Origin: a bacterium UBP7_UBA7824
Lineage (GTDB): Bacteria; UBP7; UBA6624
Assembly: GCA_002501535.1 (NCBI GenBank)
Contig: DLTY01000026.1
Location: forward strand, 1 to 7,493
DNA: 7,493 nt
Direction of reading: 5' to 3'
Part shown: in pieces, positions 1 to 6,167 of the stretch
How positions within the stretch are numbered: position 1 is the first letter of the stretch
How the letters are laid out: each line of letters opens with the position of its first letter
Notes under the pieces: generated by a model
What the model was told of the DNA's origin: nothing
Databases searched by the model: none
The model's input: the letters and a program-made list of their open reading frames with translations, nothing else
Position numbers and translations under genes: made by a program

Positions 1-230
1 GAAATAACATTACCTGAATCCGCTAATTTGGATATGATTTCAGATTCTTTTTTTCTAAAAAGAGACTCACCAAATTTGGAAAAGAAATCTTGTACATTTT
101 CACAATTTGATTCTTCGCATATTGCAGAATCTGTATCTATAAATTTTCTTCCAAGATATCGCGCAACTTCTTTTCCAACTGTAGTCTTTCCGGTCCCCAT
201 GAAACCAGCAATAAAAATTGCTTTCTTCAC
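1..230 (-). CDS. aroK: Shikimate kinase, N-terminal part (cut by left window edge)
   Basis: Shikimate kinase phosphorylates the 3-hydroxyl of shikimate with ATP, the step before EPSP synthase. About 76 N-terminal codons are visible, read from a GTG at 230-228; the C-terminal half lies outside the window. The P-loop GFMGTGKTT is at residues 9-17. The shikimate-binding Asp is D34 in FIDTD, and the substrate-binding Arg is R59 in GESLFRKKE, close to D34 and R58 of the E. coli enzyme. The GTG start shares four bases with the TGA of aroC (GTGA, 227-230), which fits translational coupling at the end of the aro operon. Only a weak purine-rich stretch (GAAGAG) precedes the start. No Met lies before the P-loop, so GTG is the best start. 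AroK and AroL cannot be told apart from this fragment; the family is certain. Confidence 0.93.
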   Translation of the reverse strand, partial: MKKAIFIAGFMGTGKTTVGKEVARYLGRKFIDTDSAICEESNCENVQDFFSKFGESLFRKKESEIISKLADSGNVI

Positions 231-1333
231 TTGCTCTTCAACCAATCCGGAAAACTTTCCAAGTAATCATTCCAACGTTTTTGCCATTCATCAAACCTTC
301 CTCTGCCTAACATTGATCCGAAAGCTTCAAGAATTATCAGAGACGATAAAGCTTTAGCGATTACGCTTACTGCAGGCATTACAACTACATCACTTCGAAC
401 ATAAGGAGCATCAACTGGTTTTCCTGTTTTTAAATCAATTGAAGGAAGTGGTTTTTTCTGTGTTGAAATTGGCTTAGCCCACAAGGTCACATTTACAGAT
501 TTTCCATTCGTCCTTCCACCCTCAAGACCACCAGCTTGATTACTCTCACTGTTAAGTAAATCATGTGCCTCATTTCCTTTTTGTTGAAAAGTTTCAAGAC
601 CTTCACCAAACGATAAACCTTTGACTGAAGGGATACTCAAAAAAGCCTGACCCAATCTTGCAGAAAGCTTGCTCATTGGCATGTCAGCTTCACCTAAGCC
701 AGGTGGTAAATTTTGTATTGATAAAAATATAGACCCTCCTAAAGTTGTGCCTTCCTGTCCAGCTTTCCTTATGGCATTTTTAACATCTTCATAACTATTT
801 TCATCTGGCCAATTTAAATCATTATCAACATTTGAATCTAGTCTCTTTGCAACGATGTTGCCAATCGATTTGACACAAGAAACAATCTCAACTTTAGCAA
901 TATCTTTTAATAAAGCAAGCGCTATGCCTCCCATTGCAGTTCTTATTGCAGTCTCTCGTGCACTTGCTCTTTCAGCAATAGCCTTAGGCGGCATACCTGT
1001 TCTTATGCTTCCTGAAAAATCAGCATGACCAGGTCTCACAACCCAATCATCATTTTTAGGTGGATCCTTCTTACCTTTGTTGTCTATTCTGATTAAAAGT
1101 GGTGAGCCTACAGTTTTACCTTTCCATAAACCACCTATGATTTCGACTTCATCATGTTCGAAAGCCTGTCTTTCACTGCGTCCAAAACCTTTAGACCTGT
1201 CTTTTAAAAGTTGATTAGCTACTGCAACATCTATTGACCAGCCTGATGGTAAGCCATAGATAATACCTATCAAACAATCACCATGAGAGTCACCGGCTGT
1301 TGACCAATGTATACCACCTTTATAAGTCTTCAT
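227..1333 (-). CDS. aroC: Chorismate synthase
   Basis: Chorismate synthase converts EPSP to chorismate by 1,4-elimination of phosphate and needs reduced FMN; it is cytosolic and normally a homotetramer. From the ATG at 1333-1331 the product is 368 residues, normal for the family. Signature sites are GDSHG at 14-18 (usually GESHG, with catalytic His17), RPGHAD at 100-105 (second catalytic His, H103), the ERASARET motif just after it, and a C-terminal VRSDVVVMPA segment matching the conserved R-x-D region. A GTG in frame at 1342-1340 would add three residues. I prefer the ATG because the GTG lies inside the AGGTGG ribosome-binding site, and the ATG gives the same 4-base overlap (ATGA) with aroE seen at the other aro junctions. 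The substitution of Glu by Asp in the GESHG motif is conservative. Confidence 0.96.
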   Translation of the reverse strand: MKTYKGGIHWSTAGDSHGDCLIGIIYGLPSGWSIDVAVANQLLKDRSKGFGRSERQAFEHDEVEIIGGLWKGKTVGSPLLIRIDNKGKKDPPKNDDWVVRPGHADFSGSIRTGMPPKAIAERASARETAIRTAMGGIALALLKDIAKVEIVSCVKSIGNIVAKRLDSNVDNDLNWPDENSYEDVKNAIRKAGQEGTTLGGSIFLSIQNLPPGLGEADMPMSKLSARLGQAFLSIPSVKGLSFGEGLETFQQKGNEAHDLLNSESNQAGGLEGGRTNGKSVNVTLWAKPISTQKKPLPSIDLKTGKPVDAPYVRSDVVVMPAVSVIAKALSSLIILEAFGSMLGRGRFDEWQKRWNDYLESFPDWLKSK

Positions 1334-2037
1334 AAAACCCACCTGAAATAAGCATATCTTGCCTGAAATTTAAACATTCCCATCCCATCTACGGTATTCA
1401 AGCCAGACGATTCAGCTAACATAAGGAATTTGGACTTTTTTTTATAATTTAAATCCCAAGCATAAATACAATTCTTAAACATTGAAAAATTATCATAAGG
1501 CAATTCAACAGGAGTTGCATTAACTATCCCAAAAACATTCTCTGAATAATTTTCAAAATCATCATAATCTAGCAGTGTAAATCTAGAAGATTTATCCTTC
1601 TTGTTTCGGGAAACAAGCATCGGATTGCATCCATGAGCCAACAAAGCATCACAGCATGCCCGACCAGCTCCACCAGAACCTAAAACCAACCATGTTCCTT
1701 TTTTTGAAATGCTTCTCCTCAAAAGCTCAGCGCCAAAACCTAATGTATCTGTATTGTCTCCTATTAAAAGATTCCTTTTCCAATAAAGTAGATTTACTGA
1801 TTTACATCTGATAGCTTCTGGAGTCAACCAATCTGCAGAAGCATAGGCTACATCCTTAAATGGAGAGGTAACATTAGCTGCCACCAGGCCTTTCATCAAA
1901 AAAACAAATTGACTTTTTGTCAATGACTGTTTTTGAATTGGTATATATTTAATAATATTTCCAGCTAACTTTTTATTGTGAAATTCTGGAGACGCAGAAT
2001 TACTGACTGATGAACCTATGATTCCAATCTTTCTCAT
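1330..2037 (-). CDS. aroE: Shikimate 5-dehydrogenase (short form)
   Basis: AroE reduces 3-dehydroshikimate to shikimate with NADPH. The 235-residue product is shorter than the usual 260-280. The essential elements are present: SASPEFHN at 14-21 (substrate-binding Ser region), NVTSPFK at 55-61 with the catalytic lysine K61, N82, and DNTD at 94-97 with the catalytic D97. The NADP-binding loop GSGGAGRA follows at 120-127, then an SRNKK segment consistent with NADP specificity, a DLNY strand, and a C-terminal DGMGM...FQA with substrate-contact Gln at about 225. The missing length lies mainly in the C-terminal nucleotide-binding domain, and the usual P-x-x-TPL segment after DLNY is replaced by KKKSKF. 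The gene overlaps aroA upstream and aroC downstream by four bases each (ATGA). No strong ribosome-binding site precedes its ATG, so translation may depend on coupling to aroA. Confidence 0.92.
   Translation of the reverse strand: MRKIGIIGSSVSNSASPEFHNKKLAGNIIKYIPIQKQSLTKSQFVFLMKGLVAANVTSPFKDVAYASADWLTPEAIRCKSVNLLYWKRNLLIGDNTDTLGFGAELLRRSISKKGTWLVLGSGGAGRACCDALLAHGCNPMLVSRNKKDKSSRFTLLDYDDFENYSENVFGIVNATPVELPYDNFSMFKNCIYAWDLNYKKKSKFLMLAESSGLNTVDGMGMFKFQARYAYFRWVL
1339..1344 (-). promoter_or_regulatory. Ribosome-binding site of aroC
   Basis: AGGTGG lies inside the 3' end of aroE, 5 bases before the ATG of aroC. It differs from AGGAGG by one base. It decides the start: the alternative GTG at 1342-1340 is part of this site and so is unlikely to be used. 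Confidence 0.6.
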
Positions 2038-3278
2038 TTGATGATAACGCCCAAAGATTTAAATGTTTCTACCCATCCCGGAAAAGCAACATTTCCTGTT
2101 TCCGGATTTTTAATTTCAACACCATTTTGACTACAAGCACCTGCAACTGCTGCAGCCAAAACGATCCTATGATCAGAACAGTCCTCCAAGATCCCCCCTT
2201 GAATGCTATTCTCCTTTCCATAGATAACCAAATCATCTCCTTTTATTTCCGCATCACCACCAAACGATTTAACTAATTCACAAGAGCTGGAAAGTCGATT
2301 TGATTCTTTATTGCCAAGCATTCCACCTGTTTCAAAAACAACCTTGCAGTTTGAATTACTGCACAAAATTGCTGCCAAAGGAACCTCATCAATCATGTCC
2401 ATAAGATCCTGACTCTTGATTGTTAATTCACGGAAAAGATGATCTTTTTTTGAATTCACACCAACCGTTCCAATTGACTCAGGCCATTCTGACTCTTTAG
2501 AAACCGTCACCTCTCCTCCGATTTTCTCTATCAGTCTTAAAAGACCAGATCTTCTTTTGTTGGTGAGAATTTTTGAATACATGCGCGAACCAGGCGTTAA
2601 AGATGCAAGACATGCAATGACAGCAAATGCAGAAGCATCTGACGGTATGTCAATCCAAACAGGTTCATTATTGGTTCGTTTTTTGGGCCAACAGTCTGCC
2701 CAGGCATACATTCTTTCTGAATGATCTCGGCTCAAAGGTGATTCTTTCCATGAAAAATTTAATCCGGTATTAGCAGATGCAATAATCAAAGCACCTTTTC
2801 TAGTTCCACTACCAGGAATGATATCCAAATCAAAATCGCCTTTTATCTTGTTTGATGTTGACACAGGAAAGAAGCCATTATTCGTTTCAATCTTTGCTCC
2901 CCAGTTATTTAAATCCTGCTCAAGCTCTCCAACTTTTCTGGAATTAAGATTTTCATCTCCATAAACATATGCATCAATACCATTTGATGCTGCCCAACCT
3001 AAAGCAAATCGAGCAGTGGTTGCAGAATTCCCAGCATCTATTTTTACAGATTTTGGATTTGATTTAGGCGGAGAAAGTTTAAGGCTTCCTCTGTACCTCG
3101 TTATCATTGCTCCAAATTTTCTTATAGCTTTTAATCCGCTTCTCGCATCCCTACCCAATGATTCGTTATTCACAATTACAGGATGCATTAAGCTCAAAAA
3201 GTATGCTCTTATTGTTATAGATTTGTCGCCGGGGATCCTTACTCTTCCGATTAGATTTTTACTTGGTAATACCTTCAA
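2034..3278 (-). CDS. aroA: 3-phosphoshikimate 1-carboxyvinyltransferase (EPSP synthase), divergent
   Basis: EPSP synthase transfers the enolpyruvyl group of PEP to shikimate-3-phosphate. The 414-residue length is normal. Recognisable sites are PGDKSITIRA at 16-25 (K19, S20, R24), GNSATTAR at 83-90, GDENLNSR ending at R114, SRDHSER at 183-189, DEVP at 297-300 with D297 as the likely general acid/base, NKESNR at 323-328, and DHR at 369-371. Several positions depart from the family. Ala86 sits where E. coli has Gly96. The usual SAQ (Gln171) is SGT at 157-159. The usual KESDR is KESNR. The start is a TTG at 3278-3276; the codon before it is a stop in this frame and no other plausible start precedes the PGDKS motif. 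That TTG overlaps the amidotransferase stop (TTGA) and has an AGGTGG site 8 bases upstream. I read it as a functional but divergent enzyme, since the frame is intact and it sits in a complete aro operon. Confidence 0.95.
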   Translation of the reverse strand: MKVLPSKNLIGRVRIPGDKSITIRAYFLSLMHPVIVNNESLGRDARSGLKAIRKFGAMITRYRGSLKLSPPKSNPKSVKIDAGNSATTARFALGWAASNGIDAYVYGDENLNSRKVGELEQDLNNWGAKIETNNGFFPVSTSNKIKGDFDLDIIPGSGTRKGALIIASANTGLNFSWKESPLSRDHSERMYAWADCWPKKRTNNEPVWIDIPSDASAFAVIACLASLTPGSRMYSKILTNKRRSGLLRLIEKIGGEVTVSKESEWPESIGTVGVNSKKDHLFRELTIKSQDLMDMIDEVPLAAILCSNSNCKVVFETGGMLGNKESNRLSSSCELVKSFGGDAEIKGDDLVIYGKENSIQGGILEDCSDHRIVLAAAVAGACSQNGVEIKNPETGNVAFPGWVETFKSLGVIIK

Positions 3279-3823
3279 TCAAAAAACCACCTTGCATTAA
3301 ACTTAACTTCAGAAAGAAATGAGTCTGGATGAAACAACATTCCAATCCAATGTTGATGAACTGCTTTACATGCCAAAACATCTCCTCTCTCGGAAGAACC
3401 TAACTTCACCAACCCATCTGGAAGGTGCTTGCCAATCATCAAGCTGTTATACCTAGTAACCAACAAGGGAGAATCATACTCAAGAAAAAAGCTTTTATCA
3501 TGGTGCATCTCAACATTCTCGCCATGACATGGATCACCATCTTTCTCAACACTCCCACCAAAATAATGAACAATCAACTGACAACCAAGACATATACCTA
3601 ACATAGGCTTTTTTTTCCATTTTTTCATCAATGAAAGTGTCGCTGGCCAATCCTCGGGATGTCCAGGACCGGGTCCCAAAACTAAAAAATCATATTCACT
3701 TAAAACAACACCGTCAAGATTGTCATAAACATGAACATCGCATCCGCCTAAAACAAGCCATGCCTGAACATTTCTTGTAAATGAATCTTGATGATTTATC
3801 AGAAGGGTTTTTATCTTTTTCAA
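3275..3823 (-). CDS. Class I glutamine amidotransferase, PabA/TrpG-like (aminodeoxychorismate or anthranilate synthase subunit II)
   Basis: Proteins of this family hydrolyse glutamine and pass ammonia to a chorismate-binding partner (PabB or TrpE). From the TTG at 3823-3821 the product is 182 residues, near the usual 190. It begins with the family's opening strand and a QDSFT motif at 12-16 (usual form DSFTYN). GPGPGHPED (50-58) forms the oxyanion region, GICLGCQ (76-82) contains nucleophile Cys78, RYNSL (124-128) replaces the common RYHSL, and FHPDS (164-168) holds the triad His165. The third triad position is Asp167 where Glu (HPE) is usual. The frame stays open to a TTG at 3910, but the extra 29 residues match nothing in the family and would overlap the divergent gene; AAAAGG precedes the chosen TTG closely. 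It heads the aro operon and overlaps aroA by four bases. No PabB/TrpE partner is in the window, so PabA versus TrpG cannot be settled. Confidence 0.88.
   Translation of the reverse strand: MKKIKTLLINHQDSFTRNVQAWLVLGGCDVHVYDNLDGVVLSEYDFLVLGPGPGHPEDWPATLSLMKKWKKKPMLGICLGCQLIVHYFGGSVEKDGDPCHGENVEMHHDKSFFLEYDSPLLVTRYNSLMIGKHLPDGLVKLGSSERGDVLACKAVHQHWIGMLFHPDSFLSEVKFNARWFFD
3287..3292 (-). promoter_or_regulatory. Ribosome-binding site of aroA
   Basis: AGGTGG (AAGGTGG with the preceding base) sits in the last codons of the amidotransferase gene, 8 bases before the TTG start of aroA. It supports the TTG as the true start and repeats the same hexamer seen before aroC. Confidence 0.6.
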
Positions 3824-3832
3824 TTGCCTTTT

Positions 3833-3848
3833 AGAACTATACAATTCT
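3833..3848. promoter_or_regulatory. Imperfect palindrome upstream of the aro operon
   Basis: AGAACTATACAATTCT reads alike on both strands at 12 of 16 positions, with perfect AGAA/TTCT ends. It lies about 10 bp upstream of the proposed TTG of the amidotransferase gene. It could be a protein-binding site or simply chance symmetry in AT-rich DNA. No clear -10/-35 pair could be assigned for the aro operon here. Confidence 0.2.
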
Positions 3849-3863
3849 ATAACATTAAAAATA

Positions 3864-3880
3864 TTCAATCTATGATTGAA
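3864..3880. promoter_or_regulatory. Perfect inverted repeat in divergent intergenic region (possible operator)
   Basis: TTCAATC and GATTGAA form a perfect 7-bp inverted repeat around a TAT centre. It lies between the divergent amidotransferase and GH109-like genes, 17 bp before the latter's ATG. A -10-like hexamer TATGAT (3871-3876) for the plus-strand gene falls inside it, so a bound protein could block that promoter; no convincing -35 accompanies it. The arms could also form a short hairpin near the translation start. Confidence 0.4.
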
Positions 3881-3884
3881 AACT

Positions 3885-3890
3885 GGGGGG
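3885..3890 (+). promoter_or_regulatory. G-run ribosome-binding site of the GH109-like gene
   Basis: A run of six G in very AT-rich surroundings lies 7 bases before the ATG at 3898. It can pair only partly with the 16S rRNA tail (GG-GG), but position and spacing fit a ribosome-binding site and support that ATG. Confidence 0.4.
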
Positions 3891-3897
3891 TTTTTAT

Positions 3898-5262
3898 ATG
3901 AATTTTTCAAGACGTTCGCTAATTAAGCTTTTAGGTTCCTTGGGTTTCTTAGGTATTCCGGAAATGCAAAAAAAATATTCACTAAACACAAAACTAAAGG
4001 CACCTAAGCAGATTGGTCAATCCATGATAAACAAACAATTCAAACCATTAGACAAGGTGAAAGTAGGAATAATTGGACTTGGAAATAGAGGTTCTGGTCA
4101 TGTTGGCAATCTGTTAGATATAGACAAAGTTGAAATAGTTGCACTTTGTGACAAGGTCAAAGCAAAAGCTGAACGCTCAGCTAAAAGAATAACTGATAAA
4201 GGTCATAAAAAACCAGCAATATACTCGAATGGAGAATCCGATTTTGAAAACCTATGCAAGCAAGATGACATTGATATTGTTTATATAGCAACCAATTGGA
4301 TATGGCATGCGCCAATGGCAATTTGTGCAATGGAAAACGGCAAGCACACAGCGTTAGAAGTTCCAATGGCAACAACCATAAAAGAATGCTGGGACATGAT
4401 TAATGTTTCAGAGAAAACACAACGCTTTTGTGTGATGCTTGAAAACTGCTGCTACAACTACTGGGAAATGATGATATTAAATATGGTAAGAAAAGGAGAA
4501 TTTGGAGATCTTACACATGCTGAATGTGCCTATATCCATGATTTGAGAGGGCTTCTTTTCCATGACACATACTACGAAGATCATTGGAGAAGAAAGTGGT
4601 ACACACAAGCAGATGGGAACTTTTATCCAACACATGGTCTGGGTCCTGTTGCACAATACATGAACATCAATTATGGTGATAAGTTCGAATACATGGTTTC
4701 AATGAGCTCTCCAGAATTCGGAATGTCAAAATGGGCTAAAGAAAAACTACCAGCAGGACATCCAGCAAAAAATGAAAAATATGTCCGTGGAGACATGAAC
4801 ACAAGCATCATAAAAACAAACAAAGGAAAAACCATCATGCTGCAGCATGACACAGTAAGCCCAAGACCTTACTCCAGAATAAATATGGTATCGGGAACAA
4901 AAGGTACATTCTCTGACTATCCTGCAAGGCTTTACCTTGATGGTCAAGAAGGTGGACACTCATGGAAAGAGGGCTCTGACCTCGATCCAGTCAAAAAACA
5001 ATTTGAACATCCCTTGTGGAAGAAAATTGGCGAGATTGCACGAAAGTCAGGTGGCCATGGAGGTATGGATTTTGTGATGAATTACAGGATGATGACAGCA
5101 TTACTTGAAGGCAGAAAGGTTGACATGGATGTCTATGACGGAGCAGCATGGAGCGCGCCATTTCCACTAAGCATACTTTCTGTCAAAAATCGTTCAGCCC
5201 CCGTTGATTTCCCTGATTTCACTAGGGGTAAATGGAAAACGAGAGGTGAATTTTTAATTTAA
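3898..5262 (+). CDS. Gfo/Idh/MocA-family protein, GH109-like (NAD-dependent glycosidase), Tat signal
   Basis: This is a two-domain Gfo/Idh/MocA protein of 454 residues that resembles GH109, whose founder is the NAD-dependent alpha-N-acetylgalactosaminidase of Elizabethkingia meningoseptica. GH109 enzymes bind NAD tightly and cleave by a transient oxidation-elimination route. Visible features are a twin-arginine motif SRRSLIK at 4-10 with a short hydrophobic stretch to about 20, and a Rossmann fold starting near 54 with GLGNRG at 60-65. EVP (154-156) stands at the family's EKP position. Next come ENCCY (182-186), MVRKGEFG, YPTHG (243-247), SPRPY (321-325), HGGMD (387-391) and a C-terminal DFTRGKWK. 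These blocks recur in the same order in GH109. The Tat motif suggests export of the folded, cofactor-loaded protein, although no clear cleavage site follows it. It stands alone on the plus strand, divergent from the aro operon. Substrate is unproven: GalNAc-containing glycans are the family precedent, but a different sugar or plain dehydrogenase activity is possible. Confidence 0.87.
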   Translation: MNFSRRSLIKLLGSLGFLGIPEMQKKYSLNTKLKAPKQIGQSMINKQFKPLDKVKVGIIGLGNRGSGHVGNLLDIDKVEIVALCDKVKAKAERSAKRITDKGHKKPAIYSNGESDFENLCKQDDIDIVYIATNWIWHAPMAICAMENGKHTALEVPMATTIKECWDMINVSEKTQRFCVMLENCCYNYWEMMILNMVRKGEFGDLTHAECAYIHDLRGLLFHDTYYEDHWRRKWYTQADGNFYPTHGLGPVAQYMNINYGDKFEYMVSMSSPEFGMSKWAKEKLPAGHPAKNEKYVRGDMNTSIIKTNKGKTIMLQHDTVSPRPYSRINMVSGTKGTFSDYPARLYLDGQEGGHSWKEGSDLDPVKKQFEHPLWKKIGEIARKSGGHGGMDFVMNYRMMTALLEGRKVDMDVYDGAAWSAPFPLSILSVKNRSAPVDFPDFTRGKWKTRGEFLI

Positions 5263-5274
5263 TGGCTGGGAAAT

Positions 5275-5290
5275 CATCGAGTAATCGGTG
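5275..5290. terminator. Small hairpin between convergent genes (weak terminator candidate)
   Basis: In the 28-bp gap between the convergent GH109-like and transporter genes, CATCGA-GTAA-TCGGTG can form a 6-bp stem (one G-U pair) with a GNRA-type GUAA loop on the plus-strand transcript. No U-run follows on either strand, so it is not a convincing intrinsic terminator. Confidence 0.2.
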
Positions 5291-6163
5291 TTAAAAAAGG
5301 AAAATCAGGGATACACCCGCTATCGCTATCAATGCACCCACAACAACACGTTTTTGGGGAATCTCTTTTGCGATGATCCATGCAATAGGAATCGCAAATA
5401 TTGGAGTTGTCGTTCCCAGAAAGCTTAATTGTGTTGCGGTTGTCAACTTTGCAGCTGACTGGTAGAGGCAGATCCCTATACCGGTGCCTAAAAATGCTCC
5501 AATCATTAAAGGTTTTAAATGAGGGCCTTTTGAGATTGCTGAAAGATATTTTGATCTCAAATCCCTTCCCATAATGAAAGCCATTCCAACAACACCACCA
5601 AAAACCCTAAAAAAGGCAGATGTTCCTAGGCTCAAGTCTTGATCCAGGTCAAATGACCACCTTGCCAGAACCTGGGCAACTGCAACACATGCACACGCAA
5701 GAAAGATAAGCCTAAACCCTTCTTTTGAAATATTCTTGACAGGTCCATGCAGATAAAAAACACCAATTAAAACCAAGAACATTCCGAAAAAAGATCCTTC
5801 ATTTGGGATCCTATTGAGGATAAAAAATTCCAACACCAATGTCAACACTGGTGTCAGAAGCGCCATGGATGTAGCTTTGCCTACTCCCAATCTTCCTATA
5901 GCAGATAAAAAAAATACATCACCAAATGCCATGCCGATAACGCCTGAAGCAAACATCAACTGCCATGCAAGATCAACATTTCCAGGATTCCAACCACCTG
6001 TAAAAAACATCCAGCCGGTTACAAAAACAAGGCCAACAGAATTCTTAATTAGGTTTATCTGCGAAGAATCAATATGTCTTTCAGCTATCTTGAAAAACGA
6101 AAGAGCAACTGCCCATATTGCACATCCAATCAATATAAGAGTATTTCCTAAAGATTCGTTCAA
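5291..6163 (-). CDS. EamA-family (drug/metabolite transporter superfamily) membrane permease
   Basis: The 290-residue product is almost entirely hydrophobic, with about ten membrane segments in two similar halves of five, the layout of EamA/DMT-superfamily permeases. Family-like features are the GCAIWAVALSFFKIAER opening helix, a GDVFFLSAIGRLGVGKATSM segment in the first half, and the matching LYQSAAKLTTATQLSFLGTTTPIFAIPIAW segment in the second, where helix 9 enters the membrane. It ends in the usual hydrophobic helix 10. The substrate cannot be predicted; relatives export amino acids, metabolites or toxic compounds. The start is a TTG at 6163-6161; the codon before it is an in-frame stop, so nothing longer is possible. 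A start about ten codons inside is conceivable because AGGA lies there, but it would trim helix 1. The gene begins 4 bp after the thyX stop, suggesting co-transcription. Confidence 0.85.
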   Translation of the reverse strand: MNESLGNTLILIGCAIWAVALSFFKIAERHIDSSQINLIKNSVGLVFVTGWMFFTGGWNPGNVDLAWQLMFASGVIGMAFGDVFFLSAIGRLGVGKATSMALLTPVLTLVLEFFILNRIPNEGSFFGMFLVLIGVFYLHGPVKNISKEGFRLIFLACACVAVAQVLARWSFDLDQDLSLGTSAFFRVFGGVVGMAFIMGRDLRSKYLSAISKGPHLKPLMIGAFLGTGIGICLYQSAAKLTTATQLSFLGTTTPIFAIPIAWIIAKEIPQKRVVVGALIAIAGVSLIFLF

Positions 6164-6167
6164 CTAT

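Noticed and set aside
28..357. Plus-strand open frame of 109 codons
   Set aside because: It lies opposite aroK and the end of aroC, whose motifs are clear on the minus strand; its own translation has no recognisable domain.
1334..1342. GTG start for chorismate synthase three codons upstream of the ATG
   Set aside because: The GTG is part of the AGGTGG ribosome-binding site, and the ATG gives the 4-base overlap found at all other aro junctions.
2034..3278. aroA as a decaying pseudogene
   Set aside because: Despite unusual residues there is no stop or frameshift, the length is normal, the key Lys, Arg and Asp residues remain, and the overlaps with both neighbours are intact.
3016..3300. Plus-strand open frame within aroA
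   Set aside because: It is antisense to the conserved N-terminal half of EPSP synthase and shows no independent family signal.
3849..3880. Standard sigma-70 or Bacteroidota-type promoters in the divergent gap
   Set aside because: Only a TATGAT -10-like hexamer could be seen; no matching -35, and no TTTG / TAnnTTTG pair at the right spacing on either strand.
3824..3910. N-terminal extension of the amidotransferase to a TTG at 3910
   Set aside because: The extra 29 residues precede the family's normal first strand, cover the divergent regulatory region and would overlap the start of the GH109-like gene.
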